Source of the DNA: Mariprofundus aestuarium
GTDB lineage: Bacteria; Pseudomonadota; Zetaproteobacteria; Mariprofundales; Mariprofundaceae
Reading direction: 5' to 3'
Length of the DNA: 64,000 nt
NCBI RefSeq assembly: GCF_002795805.1
Contig: NZ_CP018799.1
Coordinates: 2,287,001 to 2,351,000, forward strand
Below are positions 19,167-27,752 of the stretch, piece by piece; position 1 is the first letter of the stretch, and every line of letters starts with the position of its first letter. The notes beneath the pieces were generated by a model. That model did no database searches and was not told the DNA's origin. It worked only from the letters and a program-made list of their open reading frames with translations. The translations under genes were made by a program, and so were the position numbers.

Positions 19167-21034
19167 TAGCTATCACCATCAAGTTCAGGGAAATCATCAA
19201 TATCATCCAAATTCTCGAACTCATCGACTTCACTTACTGGATTGCTGAGCTTTCCTTGCTTTGGAAAGGGCTTTGCTTTGAATGCTCTGGCTTCAATTTC
19301 CTGCTCCATTTCACGTTGTATTGCTGCTGCTTCATTGAGCCATTCAACAGGCTCATCAATTGAGGCCGTGGCCTTAATATCTAAGAAACTCCATTCCAGC
19401 TTTGCGATTGGAAAGCCTGAGATATAGAGCCATGCAGGAACTCTTCCGACTTCTGTTGGGTCAGGTAGATTCATTATTGAGCTATTCATCATTGTCGGCT
19501 CAACTCGTTCATTCCACACAACACTCCAATCCTGTGTTGTGCTCCCATCATCGCTTACAACTTTGGCTCGTTTAATATCAGCACGCACCACTCGGCGGTC
19601 TCCGCCCATATCATTTGCCAATGAAGATGCAGTATCAGCATCTGTTACTCGGCAAATAATTCGAGTCGAAAATTGTGAGAAGATAGTTTGAGCGATGTTT
19701 GCCCCATATCTCTCACGCATCGAACAAAAGTTCTGAATACCACACATGAAGCGGAAGCCTTTTGAGCGTGAAGCAACCAAGCACTCTTCAAACCTTGGTA
19801 TCTTGGGCAAGGTTGCCAACTCATCAATGATTGCCCATATCCTGCGTTCCTTGCTGTCTTTAAGGCTTAGAACTTCACCGAATAGCTGATTGAATATGAT
19901 ACACAGAAGCCAATTCGATACGGCTGAAATCTCAGGGTAATTCCTAAGAATAATAATTCTCTTATCTGGGTTCTCATCTTTCAGCCACTCCCGAACTGAA
20001 AAGCCAGATGATGGATTACCCCAAGCTTTGGCTAGAATATCGAATATCCATGCGCCAGAACGCACAGTGCTCATAACTGAATTTGCACCCTTATCGTCCT
20101 TAGGTTTATCAATTGTATTTGCTGCGCCATGCCCAATAGTTTTCAGTTTCTTTGCGATGGCCTGTCTATCCTGATAGAGCAACTCTGATACATCTTGAAA
20201 GCCCCATTGGTTGGGTTTAGTTGCTATCAAGTATTCCAGTGCACCAGATAATACATCTCTGGCATTATCACCCCATACTGGCTCGGAGGTTTCCTTGATG
20301 ATTGTTTGGGCAAGCTCTCTTGCAAGCAGTGGGTTATGGATGTCCTTAGCGATGTGCCATGCCTCTGAGCGTGAATCAGCAAAGGCAATCAAGGAAGCAT
20401 CATCTCGACCAGCCAGCCATTGAGTCATATCACCCTTATAATCATATATCACAGCCTTATCGCCACGTTCAACAATAGATTGGATAGCATGCAGCATTGA
20501 GGCTGTTTTTCCTGAACCAATTGAACCAAGGTAAAGGAACCCTTTGCTCTCCAACTCATACGGAAGGCGAAATGAGCCACCCTTGCCCTGATAAACTTTA
20601 ATGCCCCGTTTCTTCCAAATGCCTACTTTCTGTTTTAAAGCCTTCACGCCATCGCGTGCTTTCTCAAACACATGAACGCCATCCTTGATATAAAGCCACG
20701 TCATTCTGTCAGGTCGCTTGCCCCACGGCATGATGCTGAAGATTCCCGTCATCAACCCCAGTAGAGAAGCGATAGTGATGTTTACTAGCATTGGATGAAC
20801 TAGCTCTTTTGACTTTAAGATTTGAAGGTAATCAGAAAACGTCTTTTTACCTGATATGATGAGTTCAAAGAAATGAAGGTGCTTTCCTATTGAGTAAAAC
20901 ACAGCCTCATTCCAAAGCAGATAAAATGCTGCCACCGTTACTAGGCTGAAAACCAATATGAATATCTTTGGTAGGTGGTTGTTTCTGATATTGATATATC
21001 GACGTAGCTTTAGCTCTGGGTCATTCATTTTCAT
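19166..21034 (-). CDS. Type IV coupling protein (TraD/TrwB-like)
   Basis: About 622 residues. Two N-terminal membrane segments (around FILVFSLVTVAAFYLLW and IASLLGLMTGIFSIMPW) anchor a cytoplasmic hexameric ATPase with YLGSIGSGKTASML (Walker A, ~residue 190) and RIWAIIDELATLPKIPRFE (Walker B plus the conserved TLPKI loop). It delivers the relaxase-DNA complex to a secretion channel. The start overlaps the preceding ribbon-helix-helix gene by a few codons; two ATGs (21,034 and 21,028) are possible. The order RHH-coupling protein-relaxase is that of trwABC in R388. Confidence 0.92.
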   Translation of the reverse strand: MKMNDPELKLRRYINIRNNHLPKIFILVFSLVTVAAFYLLWNEAVFYSIGKHLHFFELIISGKKTFSDYLQILKSKELVHPMLVNITIASLLGLMTGIFSIMPWGKRPDRMTWLYIKDGVHVFEKARDGVKALKQKVGIWKKRGIKVYQGKGGSFRLPYELESKGFLYLGSIGSGKTASMLHAIQSIVERGDKAVIYDYKGDMTQWLAGRDDASLIAFADSRSEAWHIAKDIHNPLLARELAQTIIKETSEPVWGDNARDVLSGALEYLIATKPNQWGFQDVSELLYQDRQAIAKKLKTIGHGAANTIDKPKDDKGANSVMSTVRSGAWIFDILAKAWGNPSSGFSVREWLKDENPDKRIIILRNYPEISAVSNWLLCIIFNQLFGEVLSLKDSKERRIWAIIDELATLPKIPRFEECLVASRSKGFRFMCGIQNFCSMRERYGANIAQTIFSQFSTRIICRVTDADTASSLANDMGGDRRVVRADIKRAKVVSDDGSTTQDWSVVWNERVEPTMMNSSIMNLPDPTEVGRVPAWLYISGFPIAKLEWSFLDIKATASIDEPVEWLNEAAAIQREMEQEIEARAFKAKPFPKQGKLSNPVSEVDEFENLDDIDDFPELDGDS

Positions 21035-21254
21035 CACCCACAATCTTTTGGATGATAAGGCCATGTGATTTTTTGATGACTTTCTCAAGGTGATTTAGAC
21101 GCTCAAGCGTAGCATCATCTCTTTTTGCTAAGGTGACTTTGTCTCGAACAATTTGTGCCAAGGATTGACCACGTCCATCGGCTTCTGCCTTTAACCAGTC
21201 AAAAGTATTTTCACTGAACATTGTATTTATACGTGTATTTCTTCGTTTTGCCAT
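21021..21254 (-). CDS. Ribbon-helix-helix-like conjugation accessory protein (TrwA-like)
   Basis: A 77-residue protein. RRNTRINTMFSENTFDWLKAEADGRGQSLAQIVRD fits a ribbon-helix-helix DNA-binding domain, followed by a helical, possibly tetramerising tail (ERLNHLEKVIKKSH). The ATG with GGGAGAAG seven bases upstream is preferred over the longer frame. Its position, first before the coupling protein and relaxase and next to the large non-coding gap, matches TrwA, which binds oriT and represses the operon. The function is inferred from fold and place. Confidence 0.7.
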   Translation of the reverse strand: MAKRRNTRINTMFSENTFDWLKAEADGRGQSLAQIVRDKVTLAKRDDATLERLNHLEKVIKKSHGLIIQKIVGDENE

Positions 21255-21685
21255 GATTCTTCTCCCACAATACACCAGATAAGGTGATGTATATGGGTAT
21301 AGGCATTAGAATATGTTCAATGAGGATTATTTTGCATGTATTGCAGTATGTTCACGCAAAGCATCCGATGGGGAGCTACTTTTTTGGCTATTTAATGATT
21401 TATATGACACAACCTTGGTGCGAGGGGTGTTTCAGCATTCATTATACGTGCACATAATATAAAAGCATTCGGGTCCAGTTTCTCGAACTGGTTGGATATA
21501 GAAGGCATCCAGTAAGTTGAAGAACTCATAAATTCTCAGAGAGGAAATCAGAAAGCTTCGACCAAATAGTAAAAGCTATGGATGATTCAATTGAATTCGT
21601 TCAGATTCTGTTTCTTTGCTGTCCTGAAACAAGAGGCCTACCTGTTTAGAGTCAGCATCCAGTATATCTTTAAGAGGTTTTGAGA
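21255..21685. other. Non-coding region, candidate origin of transfer (oriT)
   Basis: About 430 bp without a supported gene, between the divergent accessory-protein gene and a coiled-coil gene. It is AT-rich and holds several inverted repeats: CCAGTT/AACTGG around a 5-nt loop (21,475-21,491), and ATTAT/ATAAT (21,441-21,458). A G-rich segment GGTGCGAGGGGTGT (21,417-21,430) precedes these. oriT of MobF systems usually lies just upstream of the RHH-coupling-relaxase operon. I cannot identify a nick site. Confidence 0.4.
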
Positions 21686-22387
21686 ATGAAAGAAAGTGCT
21701 ATTGAAAAGAGAAATCGACTAAGAGACAAAAAAGAGTTTGCAGCTTTAGAAAAAAAGTTAGAAGAAGCTGAAAAGAGTAAAACTAAAATAGCCCAACTTT
21801 ATGTAAATGAGGGCGCGCTTCGGCTTGAGCAAACAATAAATCTTAAGAATGAAAAAAGAGCTTTAGAAAGAGAAGTGGATGCACTTCGGGAGAAACTAAA
21901 ACCTCATGGGGCAAAAGTTATTGGAGAAAATAGGCTAAAGAATTTAGAAGGGTTTGTAGCAGAAGAAATTCCTACATCGGAAGAATTAGCCGATATTTTG
22001 TTTCATGCCTACGAAGGGTTGGATGGAAGAAATCGCATAGCGGTATTTGGTGTGATTGAACAATGCCCAGTGACTTTTGAAATTGATTTAGATGATTACA
22101 GAGAGGAACTAACTATTACTCCATTTTGGAGTGATTCAGATATTTTCAGAACACAAGACAGTGCTAAAAAACTTGTTACTGAAGCAATTAAAATCGCTCT
22201 CGATAAATGTTTTATGGATGCATTCAATCGGCCTATAGATTGCTCGAAACTTTTAGAGACTCCCGAAGGTAGGATTGAATATTGGAAATTTTTAAACGAA
22301 ACTAATAACAGGGAATTGTGGAACGCTTCTTTAAAGAAGCTCGAAGAAGCTTGTGAAAGTGATGAGGAGTTTCAAAAAATAACCTAG
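21686..22387 (+). CDS. Coiled-coil protein, unknown function
   Basis: A 233-residue protein. Residues 1-80 form a long charged helix with heptad repeats (EKKLEEAEKSKTKIAQLY; ALEREVDALREKLK), almost certainly coiled coil. The remainder is a mixed alpha/beta domain without a known motif. An AAGAGG lies nine bases before the ATG; an in-frame TTG two codons earlier is less likely. Only this gene and the toxin module run rightward inside the element. Lys/Glu-rich with A/T-rich codons. Confidence 0.6.
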   Translation: MKESAIEKRNRLRDKKEFAALEKKLEEAEKSKTKIAQLYVNEGALRLEQTINLKNEKRALEREVDALREKLKPHGAKVIGENRLKNLEGFVAEEIPTSEELADILFHAYEGLDGRNRIAVFGVIEQCPVTFEIDLDDYREELTITPFWSDSDIFRTQDSAKKLVTEAIKIALDKCFMDAFNRPIDCSKLLETPEGRIEYWKFLNETNNRELWNASLKKLEEACESDEEFQKIT

Positions 22388-22588
22388 GTTGAAATGTGCA
22401 AAATAAATCTCTACCGATTTAGCCAATTCGCTTTCCAACTCAGACACCGATTCGCCGTAAGTAGTTAACCTCAGAACAACTGTACATTGGATGTGTGGGA
22501 GCTCAACTGCAAAGTTGAATTCCATTGAGCACACTGTGCGAAAAGGACTTATATCAAGCCAAGAATAAGTCCCATAGGACGTTTCCAC
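22331..22588 (-). CDS. Small protein translationally coupled to the serine recombinase
   Basis: An 85-residue open frame whose GTG start directly follows the TGA of the recombinase (TGAGTG), so ribosomes could pass from one gene to the other. It contains a plausible globular sequence (CSMEFNFAVELPHIQC; YGESVSELESELAKSVEI) and no known motif. It overlaps the convergent coiled-coil gene by 57 bp. Small genes coupled to large serine recombinases are sometimes directionality factors; that is only a guess here. Confidence 0.4.
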   Translation of the reverse strand: METSYGTYSWLDISPFRTVCSMEFNFAVELPHIQCTVVLRLTTYGESVSELESELAKSVEIYFAHFNLGYFLKLLITFTSFFELL

Positions 22589-24292
22589 TCAAGTCCAATG
22601 CTTCCATTCATTTTCATCATCCTCTTCAGGATTAAACCAAAGGTCTAAACCCTCACCTCTCTCCTTCATAGCTAGAGCTCGCGCCTTCACTTTCTCCAAT
22701 CGAGCAGCGCTTTCTTCCTCGCTGCTAAACCGCTGGCTACTGATTCCTTCGAATATGTTGGTCATGATGGTTCTTGATAAGCCCTCAGACTCTTTGCGTA
22801 CTAAGCTAAATTCTTGGTCGCCAATAATCATTTTGATGTCGTCGCATCCAAACGTAAATCTCAAATCATTATCTCTAGCCCATTTGTTAATCTTTGTACG
22901 AATTAAATATAACTGCTGACCTTCATAATCTCTTAGCTTTCTGAAGGATTCAGATATATTCCTTATCGCCTCTTCCTTTGCCCCAAAATTTCCAAGACGT
23001 GTTTTAAGAGACTCAATTTCTTCATTGGTTGATTTCTGTTGCTTGAGTGCTTTCACATACCTTTCTTTAGCGTCTGGTAATAAGTCATTATCTACCGAGG
23101 TAAATAGCTCTGCATACCTGCTAACTGATTGGTTGATTTCGCTTAGCTTGGCTTCACAAGCTGCAATAGTGCCCTCAATTTTTGTCTTATCTTTATTATC
23201 ACTGAGAGGTTCAAACCAATTTGATTTCTTACTAAGTTCTACGAGAGCTGCAATTTCAAACGTCTTGTAATCATATCTAGTAGCATTATTACAATCTGCT
23301 CCCATATAATTTTTGTTGCACATTAATTGGGGAGTCCACAGGGAGCTTATATAACGATAAGTGTCACCACAGTTGGTGCATTTGCACATGCCTGTGAACA
23401 AATTCGAGAAAGTCTTCCCCTTTCTGCCTGAACTTCCACTTAACCTTTTTTTTGTTTCAGCCTGTGCCCTATAAAATGTCCCCTCATCCATCACCCTAGG
23501 GTAGTAGTCCTGAATTGGTTTCCCAATTGGTTCACCTTTATGCTTTGGCTGGTACTCACCTAATAGCGCTCTGTTCTTAATTAAATCTCTGATGTATGTC
23601 GCGTGCCATATATTTCCAGATGTAAAAGGTTGTATGCCGTCTTCATTAAAAGTCTTGGCAATTTTTCTTTGTCCTATGCCATCGATACTTAGCTCAAATA
23701 TCTTTTTAATTATCTCGGCTCTTTCTTCTATGAGAATAAACCCTGACATCTCATCGTTAACAATTAACCAATTGGGACACTTTCTTGTCATTGGTTTTTT
23801 CTGCTCAAGTGCCAACTTTCTTTTATTATCCCAAGCAGCTTTACCACGGATTGATTTTATCTCTGATTCTTGGTGTGAACGACTCATTGTCATCAGGCTG
23901 AACATCAGTTGCCCAATGTCGTTAATACTTTTATCAGTATAGTGTTGACCATCAGTCAGGGTGACAATTTCAACACCGCTAGAAAGAATGTCTGTAAATA
24001 ACGAGAGCGTCTTTAAAACAGCCTGCCTCGATAATCGGTCTAGGCTTTCAATGATTAAGATTGAACCTTTTTCAACCTGCTTGGATTTAACAAGTTCAAT
24101 GAATTTCTTTAATGCGCCTTCTGTAGCATTTTCTCCGGTGTAGGCGGAAACTCCAATATCTTGTAAACTCTCATCAAGCTCAAGATTATGCTGCTTGGCG
24201 TATGCTCTGGAGGCTTCTAGCTGTCTTCTAAGTGAATCACCTTTAAGCTGAACGGCACTTGAAAACCGTATATATGAATATGCTTTCTTCAT
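22589..24292 (-). CDS. Large serine recombinase (element integrase)
   Basis: A 567-residue recombinase, starting at the ATG of MKKAYSYIRFSS with GGGAG six bases upstream. Domains: N-terminal resolvase fold (YSYIRFSSAVQ with the catalytic serine, ~residues 5-15; ESLDRLSRQAV at ~85); a recombinase domain (IIKKIFELSIDGIGQRKIAKTFNEDG-like stretch, ~200-300); a zinc ribbon (CKCTNCG ... CNKNYMGADCN); and a coiled-coil segment (~370-450). It cuts attP and attB with 2-bp staggers and joins them. The gene begins 40 bp from the right-end repeat, the usual integrase-att arrangement. Confidence 0.95.
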   Translation of the reverse strand: MKKAYSYIRFSSAVQLKGDSLRRQLEASRAYAKQHNLELDESLQDIGVSAYTGENATEGALKKFIELVKSKQVEKGSILIIESLDRLSRQAVLKTLSLFTDILSSGVEIVTLTDGQHYTDKSINDIGQLMFSLMTMSRSHQESEIKSIRGKAAWDNKRKLALEQKKPMTRKCPNWLIVNDEMSGFILIEERAEIIKKIFELSIDGIGQRKIAKTFNEDGIQPFTSGNIWHATYIRDLIKNRALLGEYQPKHKGEPIGKPIQDYYPRVMDEGTFYRAQAETKKRLSGSSGRKGKTFSNLFTGMCKCTNCGDTYRYISSLWTPQLMCNKNYMGADCNNATRYDYKTFEIAALVELSKKSNWFEPLSDNKDKTKIEGTIAACEAKLSEINQSVSRYAELFTSVDNDLLPDAKERYVKALKQQKSTNEEIESLKTRLGNFGAKEEAIRNISESFRKLRDYEGQQLYLIRTKINKWARDNDLRFTFGCDDIKMIIGDQEFSLVRKESEGLSRTIMTNIFEGISSQRFSSEEESAARLEKVKARALAMKERGEGLDLWFNPEEDDENEWKHWT

Positions 24293-24332
24293 TAACAACT
24301 CCCGACAAGTGTGAAAGCTTAACAAGCTTACC

Positions 24333-24350
24333 AATGTATGGGAATGTTAT
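24333..24350. repeat. Right attachment site (attR) inverted repeat
   Basis: AATGTATGGGAATGTTAT, exact reverse complement of 7114-7131. The final AT (24,349-24,350) is the shared crossover candidate; transporter homology restarts with ITYLAGG. Joining the two element ends around AT would give a perfect 34-bp palindrome. Flanking GGTAA (on the complement) extends it with one mismatch. Confidence 0.88.
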
Positions 24351-24945
24351 CACCTACCTTGCCGGCGGTGCCGTCGCCTTCTCCATTGCCATGACCATGG
24401 TCGCCACCACGCTATCACCACTGCTCACACCGACACTCGTCGAACTGCTTGGCAGCGCCTACATGGAGATCCCGTTCTGGCCGATGATGCAGACCATCCT
24501 GCTCACTGTCGTGCTGCCACTGGCGCTGGGCATGATGCTGCGCACACAACTGGGCAGCAGAATCAAACAGGCTGAGGCCATCGCCCCGGGCATTGCATCG
24601 ATCGCCATTATTATCATCTGTGGATATGCCGTGGCAGGCAACCACGATCGCATCAGCGACACGCCTGTTATCGTAGTGTTGCTGGTAATACTTCTGAATG
24701 GGCTCGGTTACCTTCTCGGCTGGCTGGCCGCCAGGCTGTTTCGCTTTGAACGCAGCTACCGCATCACGCTCAGCATCGAGATCGGCATGCAGAATGCAGG
24801 ACTGGGTGTCGCTCTGGCACTAAAACACTTTGAGGCCGAGACTGCGCTTCCCGGCGCACTTTTCGCCGTCTGGTGCATTGTTACCGCAGCCGGCATGACA
24901 CGCTGGTTGCACAGAAGCAGAGCAGAGATACCCGCTGCCATCTGA
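24349..24945 (+). pseudogene. BASS-family transporter, 3' fragment (interrupted by the mobile element)
   Basis: The C-terminal ~198 residues of the transporter begun at 6769, with YLAGGAVAFSIAMTMV, IPFWPMMQTILLTVVLPLALG and IEIGMQNAGLGVALALKHFE. An ATG at 24,334, inside the element's terminal repeat, is in frame and could start a truncated product, but such a fragment lacks the first four or so membrane segments and would not be a working transporter. Confidence 0.9.
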
Positions 24946-24963
24946 ATTCAGAAGCGCTGTTAT

Positions 24964-26424
24964 TTATGTGAAATCGAAGTCAGGTGTAACCTCAAGGCAG
25001 GCATCGACAATAGCCGGATCGTAGCGCTTGCCCCGCCCCTCCCTGATCTCGGTCTGTGCCTCTTCGAGCCCCAGTGCAGGACGGTAAGGACGGTGCGAGG
25101 TGATCGCCTCCACCACATCAGCCACAGCAATAATCTTCGCCTCAATCAGAATATCATCGCCGACAAGCCCATTCGGATAACCAGTGCCATCGAGTCGTTC
25201 ATGATGCTGGTGCACCATCTCGGCTATCGGCCATGGGAAGTCGATCTCCTTGAGAATATCGAATCCGAGTGAGGAGTGGGCCTTGATGATCTCATACTCG
25301 GCAGCTGTCAGCCTTGATGGCTTGGAAAGAATCTCCGCAGGCACGGATATCTTGCCGATATCATGAATCATCGCTCCGAAATGGACGCCATCAATCGTCG
25401 CCTGCTCTAAATCGAGCTTCTCCGCAATCGCAACCGCAAGCTTTGAAACCCGGCGCTGATGACCGGCTGTGTAGGGATCACGTGCCTCCACAAACTTTGC
25501 AACCGCCCCGATAAAGCTTTCAAGGTTCTTGCGCAGCTGATTCTCCAGCCCCTTGCGCTGAGTGACATCACGGATGATGATGCTGTGAAAGACCTCATCC
25601 TTCTCCTTCCAGCTTGAGTGGGAGAGCTCTGCAGGAAACAGCGAGCCATCTTTACGCCGAAGCCCCAACTCCACATATTGCCCCATCACCTTTGCCGCAT
25701 CAGACTCAAAAAAGCCCAGCAGCCCCCTCTCGTCAATCAGCTGCATATGTTCCGGCAAGATGATCGAAATAGATTTTTTGAGCACCTCATCCTGGCTGTA
25801 TTGAAAACAGGATTCTGCTGCCCGGTTCCAGTAACAGACCTCATCCTTCGCATTGGCAATGATAATAGCATCGGTTGCCGAGTCGGTCAGGGAGTTGAAG
25901 CGCAGCAGAAGATCCTTAAAGGTCTGGCGCTCCTCATGCAGCATATCGACCATGCCGGTGAGTTTCTCCAGCATCGTCGTGTTATAGATCCCCTGCAGAT
26001 CGGGGTGTGGCTCTTCTTCAGCAGACCGAACAGGTGCAGCAGCCCCCTTCGGCATCTCCTCCCCCAGAACTGAACTGACAAGCTCCAGAACCTCATCAAA
26101 ACCGACCGGCTTGCGAATAAAGCGGGCAACCTCCAGCGCATCCTCGAGCCTCTTCTGGTCCTTTTCATGGAAGTAGCCGCTGCAGAAAATCACCGGAACA
26201 TGCTGCAGCTTAGGATTGGATCGCAGCTTATTGCAAAGTGTAAAACCATCCATCTCGGGCATCAGAAGGTCGGTGAAGATTATATCAGGGGTATTCTTCT
26301 GCGCAGCCTCCAGCGCCTCGAAGCCATTTTTCGCTGCATCAGCCTCATAACCCTCTTCGGTAAACACATCTACCAGAGAGTTGAGCCATTCGACATTATC
26401 ATCGACAACCAGAATACGGGACAT
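24964..26424 (-). CDS. Response regulator with REC, PAS and HD-GYP domains
   Basis: 486 residues. REC domain ~1-120 with the phospho-acceptor in IFTDLLMPEMDG and a KPVGFDE lysine. A PAS domain ~180-300 (DAIIIANAKDEVCYWNRAAE; IIRDVTQRK). HD-GYP domain ~305-486 with AGHQRRVSKLAVAIAEKL, MIHDIGKISVP and HHERLDGTGYP, the signatures of active c-di-GMP phosphodiesterases. It should lower c-di-GMP in response to a partner kinase, not encoded nearby. It is 37 bp after citrate synthase on the same strand. Confidence 0.93.
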   Translation of the reverse strand: MSRILVVDDNVEWLNSLVDVFTEEGYEADAAKNGFEALEAAQKNTPDIIFTDLLMPEMDGFTLCNKLRSNPKLQHVPVIFCSGYFHEKDQKRLEDALEVARFIRKPVGFDEVLELVSSVLGEEMPKGAAAPVRSAEEEPHPDLQGIYNTTMLEKLTGMVDMLHEERQTFKDLLLRFNSLTDSATDAIIIANAKDEVCYWNRAAESCFQYSQDEVLKKSISIILPEHMQLIDERGLLGFFESDAAKVMGQYVELGLRRKDGSLFPAELSHSSWKEKDEVFHSIIIRDVTQRKGLENQLRKNLESFIGAVAKFVEARDPYTAGHQRRVSKLAVAIAEKLDLEQATIDGVHFGAMIHDIGKISVPAEILSKPSRLTAAEYEIIKAHSSLGFDILKEIDFPWPIAEMVHQHHERLDGTGYPNGLVGDDILIEAKIIAVADVVEAITSHRPYRPALGLEEAQTEIREGRGKRYDPAIVDACLEVTPDFDFT

Positions 26425-26461
26425 GATCTAATTATAGGTGCTAAAAGGGACTTCAGCCACC

Positions 26462-27634
26462 CTAACGTTCCTCGACCGGAACGTAGGACTGGCCATATTT
26501 ACCGGTATAGATCTGGGATGGACGATAGATACGTCCTTGGCCAAGCTGCTCCTTCCAGTGAGCCAGCCAGCCGGAGACACGGGCAATCGCAAAGATCGGG
26601 GTAAACAGGTCGGTCGGGATGCCCATCTTGCGATAGACAATGCCGGAATAGAAGTCGACATTCGGGCAGACACCCTTCGCCCCCAATGTACTTCTGGAGA
26701 GCTTCTCAATCTGACGGGCTATCTCGTAGGTAGTATCGACACCGACCTTCTCGGTTAGTTCAACATAGAGTTTCTGCAGCAATGTGGCACGGGGATCCTT
26801 GGTTTTATAAACCCGGTGGCCCAGCCCCGCAAATTTCTCTCGCTTGGCCAGCTTCCTGTTAAAGTAGTCCTCAACATTGTCGACCGAACCGATCTCATCA
26901 AGCATATGCAGCACATCTTCATTGGCGCCACCATGCAGAGGGCCGGAGAGAGCACCGATAGCGGCACTGATTGAGGTGTAGGGGTCGGCATGGGTGGAGG
27001 CGGTTACCAGCGCGGAAAAGGTACTGGCATTCATCTCATGTTCAGCATGCACAATAAAGGCCACATCAAGAATGCGTTCTGTCAGCGGGTAGGGCTCATC
27101 ACCTGTTAGCATGTAATAAAAGTTAGCTGCATGTGAAAGGTCGTCACGTGGCGCAATCGGATCATCACCGTGACGCATACGAGCATGGGCAGCCACCAGC
27201 GTAGGCATCTTGGAGATCAGGTTGACGCAGACACTATCGATAGTCTCTTTGTCCAACTCACCCTCAAGGTTTGTCGGGAACGGATAGAACATACCCAGAG
27301 CCGCCACGGTCGCCTGCAGGCTATCCATCGGGTGCGCCGACTCGGGGAAACATTTCATCATATCGCGGATACGGAATTTAATACGCCGATGATGTTTCAG
27401 TTTTTCATCAAATGCCTTCAGCTCTTTAGCGGTCGGAAGCTCGCCGTAGAGCAGCAGATAGGAGCTCTCTTCAAAGGAGGATTTTTCAGCCAGCTGCTCA
27501 ATATCGATACCGCGATACTCAAGATAACCTTTCTTCCCATCCACGTATGAAACGGCTGACTCGGCCACTGGAATGCCTGCAAGACCTGGCGAAAAACATG
27601 CGATTGAATCTTCTGCGTTCTGACTGTCTACCAT
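26462..27634 (-). CDS. gltA: Citrate synthase
   Basis: A 390-residue citrate synthase condensing acetyl-CoA with oxaloacetate. Catalytic residues are visible: His in PLHGGANEDVL, His in FAGLGHRVYKTKDPRA, Asp in CPNVDFYSGIVY. The N-terminal YRGIDIEQLAEKSSFEE and the length fit the shorter bacterial/archaeal-type subgroup (dimeric in known members) and not the ~427-residue E. coli type. 2-methylcitrate synthase shares these motifs, but no prp genes are near. A GTG one codon before the ATG is also possible as start. Confidence 0.92.
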   Translation of the reverse strand: MVDSQNAEDSIACFSPGLAGIPVAESAVSYVDGKKGYLEYRGIDIEQLAEKSSFEESSYLLLYGELPTAKELKAFDEKLKHHRRIKFRIRDMMKCFPESAHPMDSLQATVAALGMFYPFPTNLEGELDKETIDSVCVNLISKMPTLVAAHARMRHGDDPIAPRDDLSHAANFYYMLTGDEPYPLTERILDVAFIVHAEHEMNASTFSALVTASTHADPYTSISAAIGALSGPLHGGANEDVLHMLDEIGSVDNVEDYFNRKLAKREKFAGLGHRVYKTKDPRATLLQKLYVELTEKVGVDTTYEIARQIEKLSRSTLGAKGVCPNVDFYSGIVYRKMGIPTDLFTPIFAIARVSGWLAHWKEQLGQGRIYRPSQIYTGKYGQSYVPVEER

Positions 27635-27752
27635 CACTCAAATCACTCCAACGATGCAAATAAATCCGGATAAATTTTTCTCCGGCGAATAAAGAGTCAG
27701 AAAGATAACAAAATGAACAGATAATTTCTCGCCCTCATTTTCTTGCGCGGCT

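Larger units (their letters stand above)
7114..24350. mobile_element. 17.2-kb integrative and mobilizable element (serine-recombinase type)
   Basis: Inserted in a BASS transporter gene, with a perfect 18-bp inverted repeat at its two ends (7114-7131 and 24,333-24,350). It encodes a large serine recombinase next to the right end, a MobF relaxase, a VirD4/TraD-type coupling protein, a ribbon-helix-helix protein, a toxin-antitoxin-chaperone module, a type I restriction-modification system and an intact relative of the interrupted gene. No VirB/Tra mating-pore genes are present, so transfer would need a helper conjugative system. Base composition is lower in G+C than the neighbouring leu-dcd-metF and citrate synthase regions. 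Confidence 0.9.

Noticed and set aside
7114-24350. Calling the element a complete self-transmissible ICE
   Set aside because: No mating-pore (VirB/Tra) genes are present, only relaxase, coupling and accessory proteins.
24334-24945. An intact transporter gene starting at the ATG in the attR repeat
   Set aside because: It lacks the first third of the BASS family, which lies at 6769-7115; it is the 3' fragment of a split gene.
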